A stretch of DNA of 64,000 nt, from NCBI GenBank assembly GCA_012729765.1, contig JAAYCM010000063.1:118389-182388 (forward strand), given 5' to 3'. This document shows, in pieces, positions 8,764 through 17,128 of this stretch. The translations under genes were made by a program, and so were the position numbers. The notes under the pieces are model-generated. The model was not told where the DNA came from. It did no database searches and saw only the letters and a list, made by a program, of their open reading frames with translations. Position 1 is the first letter of the stretch, and every line of letters starts with the position of its first letter. The stretch comes from Chloroflexota bacterium. GTDB lineage: Bacteria; Chloroflexota; Anaerolineae; Aggregatilineales; Aggregatilineaceae.

Positions 8764-9567
8764 CTATTGAGACGGCGTGATGATGCCCATATCGCTGAAC
8801 GGTGTGGCGGTCGGCCAGACGGTTTCCTGAGATTCGCCATTGCCGTTGCTGCCGCTGCTGTTCGACGTGACCGGCGTAGCGGTGGCGTCGCCAGTTTCCC
8901 CGCCATCGGATTCGCCGGTTTGGCCGCTAGAGCGGGGCCAGGGGTTGGCGCTGTCCTCGGATGGCGCGAGCAGGTTGATGCCGTCGCCCTGGATCGCGTC
9001 GATCGTGAAGTCCGGCACCTCGTCCCAGCCATCGGGCAGGTGATCCAGAATCCGCACATAGGGTTCCAGCAGGTCGCGCAGGTTGACAAACGGCGCGTGA
9101 AGCTCCGTCTCGTTGAGCGGGATTTCGACGTCCACTGCCAGGTTAACCGGAATCTGCGTATCGACCGGGACGATCATATTGAGCTGGACCGGCAGCACCA
9201 GGTCCCTGGGCAGCACGATATCCACCCGCCCGTTGATCATCCCGCCGCCGCCCGGCAGGGTGAAGGTCGCGTTGGCGTCCAGCCGCACATCCTCGACCAG
9301 CACGACATTGGTGCGCTGGTTGAGCGGCAGGTCAAACACGACCGGAATCTCGTCCTCAACCTGGATCGTGCGGATGATCGTCGCCTCGTCCAGCCCGACG
9401 AAACTGCTGTGCAGCCCATCGATCAACGGTTCCAGGATGCCATTCTTGATCTGGAAAATCTGCATCAAAAGCAGCAGGACCACGATGATCAGCACTAAGT
9501 TGAGAATGAAAGACAGCAGAATGGCGACCGTCTTAAAACTATTCCACCAGACGCGAAACCGTTGCAT
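8764..9567 (-). CDS. membrane-anchored hypothetical protein with Thr/Ser-rich tail
   Basis: No named family is recognised. The 267-residue protein has one strong N-terminal transmembrane helix (about residues 13-36, VAILLSFILNLVLIIVVLLLLM). A domain of about 170 residues follows, with repeated beta-strand-like segments (IPVVFDLPLN, RVDIVLPRDLVLPVQLNMIVPVDTQIPVNLAVDVEIPL). It ends in a low-complexity Ser/Gly/Thr tail. The repeated short strands suggest an extracellular beta-structured domain. I chose the ATG at 9567 because AAGGAG lies 8 bases upstream; an in-frame start 28 codons earlier lacks this. It ends 33 bases before the methyltransferase start, so the two may be co-transcribed. Confidence 0.75.
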   Translation of the reverse strand: MQRFRVWWNSFKTVAILLSFILNLVLIIVVLLLLMQIFQIKNGILEPLIDGLHSSFVGLDEATIIRTIQVEDEIPVVFDLPLNQRTNVVLVEDVRLDANATFTLPGGGGMINGRVDIVLPRDLVLPVQLNMIVPVDTQIPVNLAVDVEIPLNETELHAPFVNLRDLLEPYVRILDHLPDGWDEVPDFTIDAIQGDGINLLAPSEDSANPWPRSSGQTGESDGGETGDATATPVTSNSSGSNGNGESQETVWPTATPFSDMGIITPSQ

Positions 9568-9696
9568 GCCAGGACTCCTTGTCCAGTCACGATAGTTCCT
9601 GGCCGGGCAAACTGCGACACGACCAGCTAGCGCACATGATAGCATCGGCACGAGCTTACGGTCAACTCAGGTGAAGCCGCTGCCGCCGCCGCGAAT

Positions 9697-9728
9697 CAAA
9701 AAGAGGGCACGCCAAGCTATGCCCTCTT
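9697..9728 (-). terminator. intrinsic terminator downstream of metK
   Basis: A perfect 9-bp stem (AAGAGGGCA/TGCCCTCTT) with a 10-base loop gives, on the minus strand, a GC-rich hairpin running into five T residues. It lies about 200 bases after the metK stop, beyond repeat copy 1. Confidence 0.75.
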
Positions 9729-9772
9729 GTACGTTGAGCGTGAAATCGTGCTTAGCGTGTTATGCACTTTTA

Positions 9773-9879
9773 CCCCCCATCCCCCGGCCCCTTCCCCCGC
9801 GTTTCACGGAGGGCAGGGGAGCACGGTGGCGTTTTTCAAGTCCTTCCCTCATTTTGGGGGACGGATTTAGGATGGGGGG
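9773..9879. repeat. dispersed palindrome-ended repeat, copy 1
   Basis: A 107-bp element bounded by inverted ends CCCCCCATCC and GGATGGGGGG. The inside also folds (CCCTTCCCCC against GGAGGGCAGGGGA; CCTTCCC against GGGGGACGG). A second copy in the same orientation lies at 11592-11697; the right half (CAAGTCCTTCCCTC to GGATTTAGGATGGGGGG) is nearly identical. No coding sequence is present. It resembles a short MITE/REP-like element. The rest of the 368-base gap around it holds only the metK terminator. Confidence 0.85.
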
Positions 9880-9935
9880 AGGTGCCGTTCGCTTCGGTCA
9901 GCGTTCCGAAGTACATAACACACTCTAGAGCGTGC

Positions 9936-11162
9936 TTAGGCCAGGCCCGCTTCCTGGCGCAGGATGGCGGCCTTGTCGGTGCGCTCCCAGGCCACGTCGA
10001 GATCGTCGCGGCCAAAGTGACCATAGGCGGCCACCTGGCGGAACTGCGGCTTGCGCAGGTCCAGATCGCGGATGATCGCGGCGGGGCGCATGTCGAAATG
10101 GCGCTTGATCAGCTCGACGATCTTCTCGTCGGGGATGCAGCCCGTGCCGAAGGTTTCAATCGCGATGGCCAGTGGGCGGGCCACACCGATCGCGTAGGAG
10201 AGCTGAATCTCGAAGCGGCGCGCCAGCCCGGCTGCTACCACGTTCTTGGCGATATAGCGGGCCATGTACGCCGCCGAACGGTCAACCTTCGTCGGGTCTT
10301 TGCCGGAGAACGCGCCGCCGCCATGCCGCGCCACGCCGCCGTAGGTGTCCACGATGATCTTGCGCCCGGTCAGGCCGGCGTCGCCCAGTGGCCCACCGAT
10401 CACAAAGCGCCCGGTCGGGTTGACGAAATACTCGGTCTGGTCGTCCAGCAGCTCCGCCGGGATGATGGTCTTGATCACGTGCTCGATCACATCGGCGCGG
10501 ATCTGCTCGCTGGAGACTTCGGGCGCGTGCTGGGTCGAGATCAGCACGTTGGCGATGCGCTTTGGCTTGCCATAGGCATACTCGACGGTGACCTGGCTCT
10601 TGCCGTCAGGCCGCAGATAGGGCAGCGTACCGTCGCGCCGCACCTGGGACAGGCGCTTAACGAGCTTGTGGGCCAGCATGATCGAGAGCGGCATCAGCTC
10701 CGGCGTCTCGTCGCAGGCAAAGCCGAGCATCATACCCTGGTCGCCCGCGCCAATCTTGTTCAGGTCGCCATCGCCCGCACCGGCGCGCTCTTCCAGGGCG
10801 CTGTCCACCCCCTGCGCGATATCGCCGGACTGTTCCTTGAGGGAGACGATCACGCCGCAGGTGTCGGCGTCGAAGCCGTACTTGCCACGCGTATAGCCGA
10901 TGTCGCGCACGACTTCGCGCACCAGGGCATTGATATCGACATAGGTGCTGGTGGTGATCTCGCCCATCACGACGACCAGCCCGGTGGTGACCGCCGTTTC
11001 GCAGGCCACGCGCGCCTGCGGGTCTTCAGACAGGATCGCGTCGAGCACGGCGTCTGAGATCTGGTCGCAGATTTTGTCGGGGTGGCCTTCGGTCACCGAT
11101 TCCGACGAGATGAACAACTGCGGCGAACTCATGAAAGTGGTGCAGGCCTGGTTTTCACTCAT
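9936..11162 (-). CDS. metK: S-adenosylmethionine synthase
   Basis: Forms S-adenosylmethionine from methionine and ATP in the cytoplasm. Hallmarks are an N-terminal GHPDK in [15 protein letters not shown], the mid-protein [13 protein letters not shown] segment, and the phosphate-binding loop [19 protein letters not shown]. The 408-residue length is normal. I chose the ATG at 11162, which has an AAAGGG ribosome binding site about 9 bases upstream. The frame stays open another 37 codons upstream, but that stretch is the riboswitch terminator and leader. Expression is controlled by the SAM-I riboswitch upstream, so the enzyme is repressed by its own product. The gene is monocistronic, with its own promoter and terminator. 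Confidence 0.97.
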   Translation of the reverse strand: MSENQACTTFMSSPQLFISSESVTEGHPDKICDQISDAVLDAILSEDPQARVACETAVTTGLVVVMGEITTSTYVDINALVREVVRDIGYTRGKYGFDADTCGVIVSLKEQSGDIAQGVDSALEERAGAGDGDLNKIGAGDQGMMLGFACDETPELMPLSIMLAHKLVKRLSQVRRDGTLPYLRPDGKSQVTVEYAYGKPKRIANVLISTQHAPEVSSEQIRADVIEHVIKTIIPAELLDDQTEYFVNPTGRFVIGGPLGDAGLTGRKIIVDTYGGVARHGGGAFSGKDPTKVDRSAAYMARYIAKNVVAAGLARRFEIQLSYAIGVARPLAIAIETFGTGCIPDEKIVELIKRHFDMRPAAIIRDLDLRKPQFRQVAAYGHFGRDDLDVAWERTDKAAILRQEAGLA

Positions 11163-11231
11163 TCTGTATAGCCCTTTCTGCCCGCCCGAAGTCCGGACGG
11201 TTTTTGCCGATAAGTCGTGCTCCATGCAAAC

Positions 11232-11262
11232 AAAAAGCCCCCAGAAGACACTCTTCAAGGGG
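11232..11262 (-). terminator. regulated terminator of the SAM-I riboswitch
   Basis: On the minus strand a long hairpin (GCCCC TTGAAGA with TCTTCT GGGGGC) runs into TTTTT between the aptamer and metK. This is the expression platform: high SAM should favour the hairpin and stop transcription before metK. Confidence 0.9.
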
Positions 11263-11318
11263 CGGATCACCACACGTCAAACAGCCTGCCACGTGGGCAC
11301 GCTGCATGGTGGATCACG

Positions 11319-11440
11319 CTCTCATCTTCCAGAATACCTGACGGAATTGGCACCGTTCTCGGATGACTGGCTGTGGGGTCGCTCCGAGAGGTTGCCGCGG
11401 CTTCATGGGGCCGGTCCCTCTGCCGCTCTGGATAAGAGTG
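11319..11440 (-). ncRNA. SAM-I (S-box) riboswitch aptamer
   Basis: Read on the minus strand, the 122-base segment has the conserved S-box blocks in order: CTTATCCAGAGCGGCAGAGG at its 5' end, CCCCATGAAGCCGCGGCAACC, GGTGCCAATTCC, and a closing GATGAGAG that pairs with CTCTTATC to form P1. The kink-turn and SAM-binding core are therefore intact by eye. It lies in the leader of metK, upstream of a strong intrinsic terminator. Confidence 0.95.
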
Positions 11441-11459
11441 TTTTCCTTATAGCTTGGGA

Positions 11460-11489
11460 ATCATATCATCGGACCCTACGTCTTGTCAA
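11460..11489 (-). promoter_or_regulatory. promoter of the riboswitch-metK transcript
   Basis: On the minus strand a perfect -35 TTGACA (11484-11489) and a -10 TATGAT (11460-11465) are 18 bases apart, placing the transcription start about 10-20 bases before the aptamer. Confidence 0.75.
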
Positions 11490-11591
11490 TCCACCACTCA
11501 GCGTGCCTGTGATCGGCCCGGTGGGCTGAGCGCGTACTACATAATGATAAGGTAGTGGCGAACAATTGACTGATTAGCGGCTGCTCAACCG

Positions 11592-11697
11592 CCCCCCATC
11601 CCCGCCCCTTCCCCCACGCTGTCGCGGAGGGAAGGGGAGAATAGTGATGTTTTTCAAGTCCTTCCCTCATTTTGGGGGAAGGATTTAGGATGGGGGG
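11592..11697. repeat. dispersed palindrome-ended repeat, copy 2
   Basis: A 106-bp second copy of the element at 9773-9879, same orientation, with the same CCCCCCATCC/GGATGGGGGG ends. The left interior is more diverged than the right. It lies between the metK promoter and the HAD phosphatase gene. The remaining sequence of that spacer (11490-11810) shows no gene. Confidence 0.85.
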
Positions 11698-11810
11698 CAA
11701 ACAGACCTCAGTCAAAATCTCACCACTACCAATGATAATGAGCGAGATGATCCGCTATAATCTCCCTATTGTGCCTGGCCCTTGTGCTCAATCTGTGGTG
11801 GTATACGCTT

Positions 11811-12623
11811 ATGACGATCAATTTTCCCGCGCTGCGGGGCGTAGTTTTCGATATGGACGGCGTGCTGTGGCGCGGCAGCGAGGCGCTGCCCGGCGTGCCG
11901 GAGTTCTTCGCGTTTTTGCAGCAGCACGGCATCCGCTATGTGCTGGCGACCAATAACAGCACGCGCACGGTCGATCTCTACGTCGAGCGGCTCAATCACT
12001 TCGGCATCCCGGCCACGCCCGACCAGGTGATGACCTCGGCGGTAGCCACTGCCGATTACGTCAGCCGCCACTATCCCGCCGATACGCCGGTCTATATCAT
12101 CGGTCAGCAGGGCATCCGCGACGCGATGGCCGCGCACGGCTTCCGCGAGGACCCGGCCCATGCCCGGCTGGTGATCGTCGGGCTGGATTTCGACGTGCGT
12201 TATGAGCATTTCAAAACGGCCACGCTGCTGATCCGGGCCGGGGCGGACTTCATCGGCACGAACGGCGATCTCACTTTCCCCGTGCCCGAAGGTCTGGTGC
12301 CGGGCAACGGCTCGCTGCTGGCGCTGCTCCAGGCGGCGACGGATCGCGTCCCGACCGTGATCGGCAAGCCGGAGCCGGGCATGCTCGAAGTATCGCTGGA
12401 GCGCCTGGGCACGTCGCCGGTCGAGACGTTGATGATCGGCGACCGGCTGGAAACGGATATTCTGGGCGGCCAGCGATCCGGGCTGCCGACGGCCCTGGTG
12501 CTGACCGGCATCGCCACGCGCGACGAAGCCGAGGTTGCAATTGCGCGCCCGGACGGTATCTTCGAGAGCCTGGCCGATCTGCATGCGGCGTGGGCCTCTG
12601 CCCTGGAACTTGTGGGCCGCTAG
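11811..12623 (+). CDS. HAD-superfamily IIA phosphatase (NagD/phosphoglycolate-phosphatase-like)
   Basis: A cytoplasmic phosphatase using an aspartyl-phosphate intermediate. Visible motifs are motif I DMDGVLWRG (nucleophile and acid/base Asp), motif II TNNST, the motif III lysine in GKPEP and motif IV GDRLETDILGG. A NagD-type C2 cap lies between motifs II and III. The 270-residue length fits the family. I chose the ATG at 11811, 14 codons after an unsupported TTG, because it places the N-terminus directly before motif I. Substrates in the family include phosphoglycolate, p-nitrophenyl phosphate and sugar phosphates; none can be picked here. Confidence 0.9.
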   Translation: MTINFPALRGVVFDMDGVLWRGSEALPGVPEFFAFLQQHGIRYVLATNNSTRTVDLYVERLNHFGIPATPDQVMTSAVATADYVSRHYPADTPVYIIGQQGIRDAMAAHGFREDPAHARLVIVGLDFDVRYEHFKTATLLIRAGADFIGTNGDLTFPVPEGLVPGNGSLLALLQAATDRVPTVIGKPEPGMLEVSLERLGTSPVETLMIGDRLETDILGGQRSGLPTALVLTGIATRDEAEVAIARPDGIFESLADLHAAWASALELVGR

Positions 12624-12690
12624 CGCATCTAACGGTCAGCAGCTTAGAAACGTTGTTCTCGCGCACAATCTAGATGTGGAGTAATTCCGT

Positions 12691-13944
12691 ATGACATCAC
12701 GTTCAACAACCCGATCGATCACCATTTTCCTCTCGCTGCTCACCGTGCTGGCGCTGTCCGGCGCGGTGGCGTTCCAGGCATTGGCGCAGGACGACAGCCC
12801 GACCGGAACACCGGAGCCAGCCGCGACCGCCGAGGCGGGTGAGACGCCGGTCCCGGCCCAGGTGGGCGACAGCAGCGTCGAGTGGGTGGTCGAAGAAACA
12901 TCATTTGCCAGCGATTATCCGGCGGGCTTCACCTTCCGGGCGCGGATCGAGAGCAGCGCCGGGCCGATCAGCCGCGCGCGCATCGTCTGGTCGCACGTCC
13001 CCGGCACGCAGCGCACTCGCCCGGCCAGCGTCGATGCCGACACCGGCGAGCTGGTGGCGACCTGGAACGCCACCGGGGCCGACGCCGTCCCGCCCTGGGT
13101 GGGCCTGACCTACTATTGGGACGTGACCGACGCCGAAGGCAACACGCTGAAGACCACGCCCGAATATGCCGAGTATGCCGACGACTCGCGCGAGTGGATC
13201 CGGACCGAATCCGAGGATATCATCGTCTTTACGCAGAACCTGCCGGAAGAAGTCGGCCCGATGACCGTCGAGGCGATGGCCGAGCAGCGCGAAACTTACC
13301 GCGAGGCGTGGGGCGATCTGCTGCCCTACAAGCCGCGCGCGATCCTGTTTGGCGACCGCGAGGCATGGGACGAGTGGCAGATCACAGCCGGTAACCGGAA
13401 CGTGATCGGCCAGACCTCAGACGACTGGGGTGGGACCGTCCAGGTGGTATCGGGCGGCGACCTGGTCGATCTGGCATATGGCACGGTGCTGCACGAGGTC
13501 GGCCATCTCTACCAGCCTGAATTCACGATCATGACTGCCGGAAGCTGGTTTATTGAAGGCAACGCGACCTTCTTCGAGCTGAACCAGCAGTATGACTATC
13601 TGGCCGGTGTGCGCCAATTGGCGACGAGCGGCAACCTGCCGGTCCTGCTCCAGGACACCGGCCCCGGCGTCAGCGGGCAGTTTGCGCGGCGCGGCTATGA
13701 CATCGGCTATACGTTCTGGGTGTGGCTGGTCGAGAACTACGGGCTGGAAGGTCACCGCGAGCTAATCGAGCTGTTGGCTCAGGGGTTGGGGCGCAACACG
13801 GCGATCGAACAGGTTACCGGTCTGACGATTGACGAGGTTGAGAGCCGGTGGCGGGTGTGGCTGGGGGCCTCGGCGGTCGCGCCGACCCTGTTCCCGACAC
13901 CCACCCTGCTGATGTTCCCATCGCCTACGCCGTTCGGGCAGTAA
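12691..13944 (+). CDS. secreted peptidase-MA-like (gluzincin) metalloprotease
   Basis: An exported zinc-peptidase-like protein of unknown substrate. A signal peptide covers about residues 1-32 (hydrophobic FLSLLTVLALSGAVAFQALA, cut after AQA/LAQ), followed by a Thr/Pro/Ala-rich linker. A beta-sandwich-like domain spans about 60-165, and a peptidase-MA-like domain carries H268-E-V-G-H272 with a downstream glutamate E289 in WFIEGNA, matching the gluzincin H-E-x-x-H plus E arrangement. It ends in a short Pro/Thr tail. GGAG precedes the ATG. The next gene is a related protein lacking the zinc motif. Confidence 0.85.
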   Translation: MTSRSTTRSITIFLSLLTVLALSGAVAFQALAQDDSPTGTPEPAATAEAGETPVPAQVGDSSVEWVVEETSFASDYPAGFTFRARIESSAGPISRARIVWSHVPGTQRTRPASVDADTGELVATWNATGADAVPPWVGLTYYWDVTDAEGNTLKTTPEYAEYADDSREWIRTESEDIIVFTQNLPEEVGPMTVEAMAEQRETYREAWGDLLPYKPRAILFGDREAWDEWQITAGNRNVIGQTSDDWGGTVQVVSGGDLVDLAYGTVLHEVGHLYQPEFTIMTAGSWFIEGNATFFELNQQYDYLAGVRQLATSGNLPVLLQDTGPGVSGQFARRGYDIGYTFWVWLVENYGLEGHRELIELLAQGLGRNTAIEQVTGLTIDEVESRWRVWLGASAVAPTLFPTPTLLMFPSPTPFGQ

Positions 13945-13975
13945 GTCTGGCCTCGTTTTTCAATTGTGTTTCCGG

Positions 13976-14003
13976 CGCGCCCTGGCGAACGAGTCAGGGC
14001 GCG
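13976..14003 (+). terminator. putative terminator between the two peptidase-like genes
   Basis: A perfect 9-bp stem (CGCGCCCTG/CAGGGCGCG) with a 10-base loop, followed by only three T residues, 31 bases after the stop. The short U-tract suggests partial termination. Confidence 0.5.
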
Positions 14004-14079
14004 TTTGCATGGCATAGACGGGCGTCTGATGCTAGGATAAGGCTGGCGCGGCATGTGCACAGACAGGTGGGCAGAACGT

Positions 14080-15342
14080 ATGCAAACGACAGGTTACAGA
14101 CAGGTGTGGCGCGTGCTGGCGGCGGCGCTGGCTGCGATCATGGTGGGGGGAATGCTGGCCGGGCCGCTGGCGCTGGCGCAGGATGACGAGCCGGAAGAAG
14201 AGGATGCCGGGCACATCCAGTATGCCTGGGCCGAAACGCTGTTCCCGGCGGTCGTGCGCTTCTATGTGGGGATCGGCCTGCCGCTGGAGCAGGTTGGTTC
14301 CGCCACGCTCACGGTCCAGCAGCTTGACCGGGTGCAGGAATCGATCCCGGTCGGCGTGGGAAACGTGATCTTCTCGGACGAGGTCGCGGTCGATTTCGTC
14401 TACGACTGGTCGCTGATCGAGCGCCAGCCCGGACTCGTGCCGTTCGAGGCGGTCGAGTTTCGCTGGGTAGTCCGGGCGAATGATGGCAGCGAGTCGGTGT
14501 ACGCTAGCGATTTCTTCCTGCAGGACGAGCGTCGCGGCCCCTGGGAAGCCGGCGGTGATCTGCCGCTGGTGCTCTACTGGCACAGCGAGCAGCTCGCGGG
14601 GCGTTTGATCCAGCAAGACGTGCTGGCGGCCTACGATCAGCTCACCCGCCGGACGGGTGTCGCGCCGCTGTTCCGCTTCGCGATCTACGATCCCGGCGTC
14701 GATCTCTGCCAGGAGATTCCATCCGAATCCGAAGAGGCCGAGGAGCCGGAACTGGCCGTAGTCTCTGGGGTGGATGGCACCGGGTATCCGTGCTCCGAAG
14801 CGCTGTTCGAGCAGGCGTATGCCAACGGCGGCGTGACCTTCCTGCAGCGCCGGACGCACGGCTTCGCGCCGCTGGAAGACGAACTTGTTACGGCGATGGT
14901 GCGCCAGGTTTACGCCGATCAGTGGGCCGGGCAGGATGTCCCCGCCTGGTTCGAGGAAGGGCTGGCGGCGCTCTACCGGCTGCGCCCCGGCTATGGAGGT
15001 TTTCAGATGGCCCAGCTTGCGGCGCGGGATGACGCGCTGCACGATCTGGCCGCGCTCCAGACTTTCCCGCCGGATGATATGATCTATCGTGAGCAGTTGG
15101 TGTGGCAGGCGCAGGCTTATCTGATGATGCTCTACCTGACCGATCGCTACGGAGCCGATGCGCCGTTCGATCTGGCGCGCGACGTGGCCGAGAACGGATT
15201 CGATCCGGCGTTCGCGGCTCTGACCGGCGGCGATCAGGCCGCTTTCTGGGCGGATTGGACGCGCTGGCTGCTCTCTGAGGATGTCGAGCAGGCGATCAAC
15301 TGGACGCCCTACGTGCCGGTTACGCCGACACCCGGCCCATAA
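14080..15342 (+). CDS. secreted peptidase-MA-like protein without zinc motif
   Basis: It has the same architecture as its upstream neighbour: a signal peptide (about residues 1-33, ending GPLALAQDD), an acidic linker, a beta-rich domain and a helical peptidase-MA-like domain with a WFEEGLAALYRL segment that matches WFIEGNATFFEL. Where the neighbour has HEVGH this protein has VRQVY, so the zinc-binding histidines are missing and hydrolysis is unlikely. It ends in a Pro/Thr tail. I chose the ATG at 14080, which has AGGTGG upstream, over an ATG 9 codons earlier. It may be a binding or scaffold paralogue of the active enzyme. Confidence 0.8.
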   Translation: MQTTGYRQVWRVLAAALAAIMVGGMLAGPLALAQDDEPEEEDAGHIQYAWAETLFPAVVRFYVGIGLPLEQVGSATLTVQQLDRVQESIPVGVGNVIFSDEVAVDFVYDWSLIERQPGLVPFEAVEFRWVVRANDGSESVYASDFFLQDERRGPWEAGGDLPLVLYWHSEQLAGRLIQQDVLAAYDQLTRRTGVAPLFRFAIYDPGVDLCQEIPSESEEAEEPELAVVSGVDGTGYPCSEALFEQAYANGGVTFLQRRTHGFAPLEDELVTAMVRQVYADQWAGQDVPAWFEEGLAALYRLRPGYGGFQMAQLAARDDALHDLAALQTFPPDDMIYREQLVWQAQAYLMMLYLTDRYGADAPFDLARDVAENGFDPAFAALTGGDQAAFWADWTRWLLSEDVEQAINWTPYVPVTPTPGP

Positions 15343-15391
15343 AACTGGATAACACGACGAGATCTAATGGTAAGTGGATAAAGGAACCGCA

Positions 15392-16471
15392 GTGCAGCAG
15401 CAATCGATCTACGACTTATCACTGGCAGAACTGACCGAAACGCTGGCCGGGTGGGGACAGCCCGCCTACCGAGCGCGGCAGGTGTGGGAATGGCTCTACC
15501 AGCACAAGGTGCGCGACTTCGAGGCGATGTCCAATCTACCCCGCGCGCTGCGCGAGCGCCTGCAGGCCGGATTCGTACTGGGCCGTCTGGAGCAGGAAGC
15601 CGAATTGCACTCGACCGATGGGCAGACCGTCAAGCGGCTGCTGCGCCTGCCGGACGGCCAACTGATCGAAAGCGTGCTGATGGAATATGACGATCACCGC
15701 CGCACGGCCTGTATCAGCACGCAGGCCGGCTGCGCGATGGGCTGTGTTTTCTGCGCGACAGGGCAGATGGGCTTTGCGCGCCACCTGACCGCCGGGGAAA
15801 TCGTCGAGCAGGCGTTGCTGTTCGCGCGCCAGCTTGAATCCGAGGGCGAGCGGCTGAGCAATATCGTCCTGATGGGCATGGGCGAGCCGCTGCACAACTA
15901 TGACCAGACGCTCGAAGCGATCCGGCGGCTGAACGACGAGCACGGCCTCAACATCGGCCAGCGCCATATCACGCTCAGCACGGTCGGGCTGGTGCCCGCC
16001 ATCCGGCGCTTTGCCGACGAGAAGCTGCAAGTCGGGCTGGCGATCAGCCTGCACGCCGCGACCGACGAAGAGCGCAGCAAGCTGCTGCCGGTCAACCGGC
16101 GCTGGCCCCTGGCCGATCTGATCGAAGCCGTACACTACTATATTGGGCAGGCCGGGCGGCGCGTGACGTTCGAGTGGGCGCTGATCGCGGGCGAAAATGA
16201 CACGCCGGAGCAGGCGCACAAGCTCGGCCACCTGCTGCGCGGGCTGAAGTGCCACGTCAACCTGATCCCGCTCAATCCGACGTCCGGCTACGCGGGCCGC
16301 CCATCCGACCCGGTGCGCGTGAAAGCCTTCCAGGATATCCTGGAAAGCTATCGCGTCAGCAGCACGGTGCGCGTGCGGCGTGGGATCGATATCCAGGCCG
16401 GGTGCGGGCAGCTTAAGGCCGAGGTACAATCGCAAGGGAAGAAGGTTCGCACCGCAGAGGACCACGACTGA
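15392..16471 (+). CDS. rlmN: 23S rRNA (adenine-2503-C2) / tRNA methyltransferase RlmN
   Basis: A radical-SAM enzyme that methylates C2 of A2503 in 23S rRNA and A37 of some tRNAs. The [4Fe-4S]-binding motif is C114-x3-C118-x2-C121 (CAMGCVFC). A C-terminal cysteine (C338 in DIQAGCGQL) matches the catalytic methyl-carrying or resolving Cys of the family, and MGMGEPLHNYD is also typical. The GTG at 15392, with AAAGGA 6 bases upstream, is a better start than the GTG six codons earlier. The next gene starts 2 bases after the stop. Confidence 0.96.
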   Translation: MQQQSIYDLSLAELTETLAGWGQPAYRARQVWEWLYQHKVRDFEAMSNLPRALRERLQAGFVLGRLEQEAELHSTDGQTVKRLLRLPDGQLIESVLMEYDDHRRTACISTQAGCAMGCVFCATGQMGFARHLTAGEIVEQALLFARQLESEGERLSNIVLMGMGEPLHNYDQTLEAIRRLNDEHGLNIGQRHITLSTVGLVPAIRRFADEKLQVGLAISLHAATDEERSKLLPVNRRWPLADLIEAVHYYIGQAGRRVTFEWALIAGENDTPEQAHKLGHLLRGLKCHVNLIPLNPTSGYAGRPSDPVRVKAFQDILESYRVSSTVRVRRGIDIQAGCGQLKAEVQSQGKKVRTAEDHD

Positions 16472-16472
16472 G

Positions 16473-16718
16473 ATGCAGATCACGATTCGCTTCTTCGGCA
16501 GCCTGCGCGAAGCCGCTGGAGCCGCCACCTGCACGCTCGACCTTCCCCAGGGCACCCGCCTGGAACAGGTCGTCGCGCGGCTGGTCGCACAGTATCCGGA
16601 GCTGGACGGGCACCAGGCTTCGTGGCATTTCGCCGTCAACCGGATTCACGCTGAGCCGGAGCGCGTCTTGCAGCCCGGCGACCATCTGTCGATCTTTCCC
16701 TATATCGCCGGCGGCTAG
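16473..16718 (+). CDS. MoaD/ThiS-family sulfur-carrier-like protein
   Basis: An 81-residue ubiquitin-like protein ending in Gly-Gly (PYIAGG), the C-terminus that is adenylated and thiocarboxylated in MoaD and ThiS. It begins MQITIRFFGSLREAAG, typical of MoaD. The ATG follows the rlmN stop by one base and AGAGGA lies upstream within rlmN, so translation is probably coupled. No MoaE, MoeB or ThiF-type partner occurs in the window, so molybdopterin synthesis is only one possibility. Confidence 0.88.
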   Translation: MQITIRFFGSLREAAGAATCTLDLPQGTRLEQVVARLVAQYPELDGHQASWHFAVNRIHAEPERVLQPGDHLSIFPYIAGG

Positions 16719-16740
16719 CCCGGCGGCACGAGGACCGCAT

Positions 16741-17127
16741 ATGAGCGAGGAACGACGCGAACGCCTGGAGCGCTTTCGCCGCGAGCGTCAGCGCCAGAAC
16801 GCGCGTATTCTGGACGCCGGGCATCTTGGCATCAAGCGCTTCTTCAACCTGGACGAATCCGCCTATCAGGATGGCGCACTGGACGCCCGCACCAAAGAGC
16901 TGTTGGGGTTGGTGGGATCACTGGTGCTGCGCTGCAACGACTGCGTGGACTATCACCTGATCCAGTGCGTGCAGCTTGGCTTCAGCGAGGCCGAACTGAT
17001 CGAGGCGCTCAACGTCGGGCTGGTCATCGGCGGCTCGATCACGATCCCGCATCTGCGCCATGCCTTCGATACGCTCGATGTGCTGCTGGCCGAGCGCGCC
17101 CAGGCCGAAACGAATCCGCCCGACTGA
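16741..17127 (+). CDS. carboxymuconolactone decarboxylase / AhpD-like protein
   Basis: A 128-residue all-helical protein with the CMD-family core (LDARTKELLGLVGSLVLRCNDCVDYHLIQCVQLGFSEAEL). The C-N-D-C pair followed by H three residues later matches the AhpD redox centre (CxxC plus His), so a peroxidase- or disulfide-linked role is more likely than decarboxylation. It lies 22 bases after the MoaD-like gene and is probably in the same transcript. It ends one base before the convergent sensor-kinase gene. Confidence 0.9.
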   Translation: MSEERRERLERFRRERQRQNARILDAGHLGIKRFFNLDESAYQDGALDARTKELLGLVGSLVLRCNDCVDYHLIQCVQLGFSEAELIEALNVGLVIGGSITIPHLRHAFDTLDVLLAERAQAETNPPD

Positions 17128-17128
17128 T

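Noticed and set aside
9671..9928. Short plus-strand open frame across the repeat copy 1
   Set aside because: It covers the terminator and the dispersed repeat and shows no domain or ribosome site.
11163..11273. N-terminal extension of MetK reading through the leader
   Set aside because: It lies inside the riboswitch terminator and is not related to the MetK N-terminus; the ATG at 11162 has a good ribosome binding site.
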